DNA of 64,000 nt from Gemmatimonadota bacterium (GTDB lineage Bacteria; Gemmatimonadota; Gemmatimonadetes; Longimicrobiales; Gaopeijiaceae), in the NCBI GenBank assembly GCA_013002885.1, contig JABDLS010000099.1:1-64000 (forward strand), given 5' to 3'. The notes under the pieces were generated by a model that was given only the letters and a program-made list of their open reading frames with translations, did no database searches and was not told the DNA's origin. Positions 60,765-64,000 of the stretch are shown piece after piece. Every line of letters begins with the position of its first letter. Within the stretch, counting starts at the first letter, position 1. The position numbers and the translations under genes were made by a program.

Positions 60765-62009
60765 TCACGAGTCTCCGGAGGCGAGGAGTCGAGCGGCCAC
60801 CTCTCCTTCGGCGTCTGCAAGAAGTCGACGGACGTAGGCTTCGATGGCAAGCGGATCGTCGGAGGGCGCACCCACGAGCTCGCTGGCATCGACGTCCAGG
60901 ATCGATTCGCCACGCCCGAGTCGGTCGACCATCCGGAGCGCCTGCCCGAGGACGTCGGTGCGAGCCCGGTGCTCTTCGATGGGGAAGACGGGGTGGACGG
61001 CATCGGCGAGCACGGTGACGTCGATGGCACCGAGAATGTCCCGCAACTCACGGCCGAGCATCTCGACCTCTTCTCCTCGGCGCAGTTCAGACCAGAGGGG
61101 GCAGGGCCCCGAGAGAACGACCCTCGCCATCCACTCGGCGTCCGAGCCGGAGTCCGCTTCCCTACGGGCTTCCCACGCGAAATGGATCGTTCGTTCTAAT
61201 TCGTCGAGGGTGCCCACGTCGTCGAGGCGATCGACCTCCAGGGTTTCCCACCGGACGCCGGCGAGGGGTCGAAAGGTCACCGACGGAGCGAGGCGGTCGG
61301 ACAGGTCGACGAGCAGTCCACCACGCTCGCCCGTGTCGGCGTTCGTCTTCCCTTGAGGGCTGCCCGGATACCAGATGGGAGGGTCCTCGCAGAGCTGCTG
61401 GCGAACGTGGACGTGACCGAGCGCCCAATAGTCGAAACCGGCGTGACGGAGGTAGGTCAGGTCGGAAGGGGCGTAGGCTCCGTGATCGGCGGCGCCTAAC
61501 GAGGTGCGGACCTGGGTGTGCAGCAGAGCGACCTCCGGAAGGTCCCCCTTCGGACGCGGAAGCCGGCGGGAGAGGTCCTCGCTGACCTCCGACGTGGCGT
61601 GCCCGATGGCGCTCACGTGGCCCACGGGGGCGCCGGTGCGGTCGGCGATGAGGAAGCGCTGTGGCGTAGCGTCCGCCGCGACGCGCACGTTCGCCGGCCA
61701 GGGCAGGCGCCGGGGTCCGCGGTCCAGAGACCCCGGGTCGTGATTGCCGGTGGCGTAGACGACGGTGATGTCGTGATCGCCCAGGCGGGTGGCTTGCTCC
61801 AGAAGGAAGCGCTCGGTCTGGAAGGAGAGCCGGTCGCCGTCGAAGAGGTCGCCTGCGACGAGAAGTGCTTGAACTTCTTCCCGAATGGCGACATCGACGG
61901 CCCGCCGAAAGGCTCCCCGGGCCGCCTCGCGGAGCTGCCTGCGAACGGCCTCTGAACGGCCCGTGAACGACGTATCCAGGTGGACGTCGGCGATGTGCAG
62001 AAAACGCAT
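60765..62009 (-). CDS. YhaO/SbcD-like metallophosphoesterase (Mre11 relative)
   Basis: 414 aa nuclease-type calcineurin phosphoesterase. All metal motifs are intact: FLHIADVHLDTSF (Asp8, His10), LLVAGDLFDGD (Asp54), YATGNHDPGS (Asn89, His90), LLHTQVRTS and WALGHVHVRQQL. The C-terminal 130 residues form a capping/partner-binding region. It is followed 16 bp later by the YhaN-like ATPase gene, as in yhaO-yhaN of Bacillus and sbcD-sbcC generally. Likely processes DNA ends with its partner. Confidence 0.9.
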   Translation of the reverse strand: MRFLHIADVHLDTSFTGRSEAVRRQLREAARGAFRRAVDVAIREEVQALLVAGDLFDGDRLSFQTERFLLEQATRLGDHDITVVYATGNHDPGSLDRGPRRLPWPANVRVAADATPQRFLIADRTGAPVGHVSAIGHATSEVSEDLSRRLPRPKGDLPEVALLHTQVRTSLGAADHGAYAPSDLTYLRHAGFDYWALGHVHVRQQLCEDPPIWYPGSPQGKTNADTGERGGLLVDLSDRLAPSVTFRPLAGVRWETLEVDRLDDVGTLDELERTIHFAWEARREADSGSDAEWMARVVLSGPCPLWSELRRGEEVEMLGRELRDILGAIDVTVLADAVHPVFPIEEHRARTDVLGQALRMVDRLGRGESILDVDASELVGAPSDDPLAIEAYVRRLLADAEGEVAARLLASGDS

Positions 62010-62179
62010 TACGGAAGGTAGGTCAAACGTCGGGCCGGTGGAATTTCGTGGATGGCCGACACATCGCGGTTCCCCGCGTATCGCTTCTCACGTAACGTAG
62101 AGGGTATCCTCATAGCTATCCTCGGGTCCGACTCTCATCCGCGCCCTGGCATGACGGGCGCGCCCGCCCCACAGACTCA

Positions 62180-64000
62180 ATGAGCGACACCACGGAAGCG
62201 GCCAAGAGCACGCTCCGCCAGGAAGCACCCATCATCTCCGAGGTCTGCGACCTCCTCGCCAAGGCTGATGGGTCCTTCGACCTGCTCCTCGACTTCGCCC
62301 GACTTTTTCTGTCACGGGCGCCCGAGGATCTCCTCCGACAGCGAGAGGCGCGAGACCTTGCGTCCATGACCCTCGGCGCCTTCCGCTTCCTGGAAGGGTC
62401 ACGGCCGTACCGGGTGGACGTCGAGGTGACGGCGCCGGAATCCGACGGGGATGGATGGCGAGCGCCGTTGACGGTCATCCGGACCAACGTGTCGGAGCGG
62501 CCGTTCATCATCGACTCGATTCGTGAGTATCTGAGCGTCCACGCGTTCACCATCGAGCGGATGGTCTACCCCATCCTCGACGTCGAGCGGGACGGCTCCG
62601 GACGGGTGGTGGCCGTGAGCCGGCCGACCGATGGAGGCTCCAAGGAGTCCGTCGTCCACTGCGAGATCGCCGAGGTGACGGACCCGGAGCGGCTGGAGGC
62701 GATCGAGGAGGATCTCAAGGCCCGGCTCCAGGACGTGGTCCGTGCGACCGACGACTTCAAGCCCATGCTCGATGCCGTCGACGTGGTCATCGAGGACGTC
62801 AGGAAGACAGCCGATGCCCTTCCGGCGAGACGCGCCGAGCTCGAGGAGATCGAGCATTTCCTCCGGTGGCTCCAGGACGGCGGCTTCGTCTTCCTTGGTT
62901 ACCGGGGCTACGACTTCGCGGAAGGTGCCGACGAACCGAGCATCGTTGTCGAACCGGGTTCAGGTCTGGGCCTGTTGCGAAACGAGGCCGACTCGCGCTT
63001 CGCCGAGCCCGTCCCCCTGTCCCAGCTGTCCGAGGGGATGAGGGAGCTGGCTCTTCACGGGCCGCTCCTCATCATCAACAAGACCAACGCAGAGTCCACC
63101 GTACACCGCCGGGCCCGGATGGACTATGTCGGCGTGAAAAAGCTGGACTCTGACGGTGAGGTGTGCGGTGAACACCGCTTCATCGGGCTGTTCACCTCGA
63201 AGGCCTACGCAGAGTCGGCTGGCTCCATCCCCATTCTCCGACACAAGCTGGACTCGGTCCTCGAGTCGGAGGGTGTCCGAGAAGGATCCCACGACTACAA
63301 GGAGATCATCACGATCTTCAATTCGTTGCCGAAGGAGGAGCTCTTTCTCTCCTCGGCCGACGAGGTGGGCGACGACGTGCGGGCGGTCCTCGACTCGTAC
63401 GGGGTTTCCGACGTTCGTGTCACCCTGCGGGAAGACCTTCTCCATCGTGGCCTCTCGGTCATGGTCATCCTGCCCCGGGATCGATTTTCAGGTGCTGTGC
63501 GAAAGGCCATCGAGGCTGCCTTGGTCGAGGCATACGACGCCGAGGTCCTGAACTACCATCTCGCCCTCGGTGAGGGTAATCAGGCTCGCCTCCACTTCTA
63601 CCTCGGAGCCGGGGCGGACTCCCTCACCGTGGTCAGTGCCGACGACCTGGAGGACGTCGTCGCGCAGCTGATTCGTACCTGGGCGGATCGGGTGCAGGAG
63701 GGCCTGGAGAGTTATCACCCTGCCGACGAAGCGCACCGTCTCGCCCTCCACTACGGGGATGCGTTCAGCCGTGAGTACCAGGCGGCGGTCTCCCCCGAGG
63801 TGGCCGTGCAGGATATCCTCGAGATCGAGGCGATGTCGAACGGAGATCGAGGCGTTTCCGTCCGGCTGACCAACCCCGACTCGAGCGAGGTCGTCGCGGG
63901 TGTGGACGAGGTGACCGAGCTCAAGCTGTTCCTCCGAGGAGAGCGGCTGGTCCTCTCGACGTTCATGCCCATCCTGGAGAACGCCGGTCTCCGGGTTCTG
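62180..64000 (+). CDS. NAD-glutamate dehydrogenase, large (GDH180-type), 5' part
   Basis: First 607 codons of a gene that continues past the window; the frame is open to base 64000 and full members exceed 1500 residues. It begins MSDTTEAAKSTLRQEAPIIS. Family-like segments: VSERPFIIDSIREYLSVHAF, FLRWLQDGGFVFLGYRGYDF, RRARMDYVGVKKLDSDGEV and FIGLFTSKAYAESAGSIPILR, all from the N-terminal regulatory (ACT-like) part of bacterial NAD-GDH, which converts glutamate to 2-oxoglutarate. The catalytic domain would lie beyond the window. The start lacks a clear ribosome site. Divergent from the YhaO-like gene after 170 bp, in which TATCCTC occurs twice (about 62103-62122). Confidence 0.87.
   Translation, partial: MSDTTEAAKSTLRQEAPIISEVCDLLAKADGSFDLLLDFARLFLSRAPEDLLRQREARDLASMTLGAFRFLEGSRPYRVDVEVTAPESDGDGWRAPLTVIRTNVSERPFIIDSIREYLSVHAFTIERMVYPILDVERDGSGRVVAVSRPTDGGSKESVVHCEIAEVTDPERLEAIEEDLKARLQDVVRATDDFKPMLDAVDVVIEDVRKTADALPARRAELEEIEHFLRWLQDGGFVFLGYRGYDFAEGADEPSIVVEPGSGLGLLRNEADSRFAEPVPLSQLSEGMRELALHGPLLIINKTNAESTVHRRARMDYVGVKKLDSDGEVCGEHRFIGLFTSKAYAESAGSIPILRHKLDSVLESEGVREGSHDYKEIITIFNSLPKEELFLSSADEVGDDVRAVLDSYGVSDVRVTLREDLLHRGLSVMVILPRDRFSGAVRKAIEAALVEAYDAEVLNYHLALGEGNQARLHFYLGAGADSLTVVSADDLEDVVAQLIRTWADRVQEGLESYHPADEAHRLALHYGDAFSREYQAAVSPEVAVQDILEIEAMSNGDRGVSVRLTNPDSSEVVAGVDEVTELKLFLRGERLVLSTFMPILENAGLRVL

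Overview
The window is 64 kb of a high-GC, gene-dense bacterial chromosome. Its gene set suggests Gemmatimonadota or a close relative. Pointers are two large TolB/TPR-type sensor proteins (one fused to a Ser/Thr kinase), a sortilin/VPS10-type secreted beta-propeller protein, a DUF2723 membrane protein, a CtaM/CtaA pair for an aerobic oxidase and a large NAD-glutamate dehydrogenase. This lineage call is inference; no rRNA, tRNA, CRISPR array, integrase or transposase was seen. Most genes sit in tight same-strand runs with ATGA, GTGA or TGATG junctions.

Layout. 0-5.6 kb: a primary-type sigma factor with a terminator, rsgA, then a leftward vitamin B12/iron-type ABC importer operon (btuDCF-like) headed by an unknown lipoprotein. 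5.7-10.5 kb: a rightward coupled operon of a flavin reductase, a membrane protein with a spermidine-synthase-like domain, a single-chain Mre11-Rad50-like protein whose nuclease and ATPase motifs are both degenerate, and a small membrane protein. 10.5-19 kb: amine/imine metabolism (RidA, sarcosine-oxidase-like protein, ornithine cyclodeaminase-like protein), DUF2723, HyuA and trpE. 19-29.6 kb: TolB/TPR protein, M20 dipeptidase, small stress membrane protein, PspA and an ECF sigma factor separated by a terminator, a dehydrogenase E1 alpha, a V4R-like protein coupled to a Bcp peroxiredoxin, a CoA-binding protein and a histidine-kinase-like protein. 29.6-43.4 kb: a long leftward run of EamA exporter, CtaM, CtaA, acyl-CoA dehydrogenase, patatin, cupredoxin, sortilin-type protein, exonuclease and sucA.

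43.5-45.2 kb: pgeF, a small cysteine-rich protein and an OsmC-family gene with an in-frame TGA exactly where the family has its catalytic cysteine, followed by a bacterial SECIS-like hairpin. This is a strong selenoprotein candidate. 45.2-52 kb: an accessory block (subtilase without signal peptide, unknown protein, Ser/Thr kinase-TPR protein) lying between two identical 21-bp copies of the OsmC-gene 3' end, which looks like an insertion or a duplication remnant. 52-57 kb: class III aminotransferase and three glycosyltransferases. 57-62 kb: alpha/beta hydrolase plus a YhaN/YhaO-like (Rad50/Mre11-like) pair with intact motifs. 62.2 kb to the end: the 5' part of an NAD-glutamate dehydrogenase gene that runs off the window.

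The two most notable items are the selenocysteine OsmC candidate (44740-45207) and the degenerate Mre11-Rad50 single-chain fusion (7548-10046). The latter contrasts with the intact YhaO/YhaN pair elsewhere in the same window.
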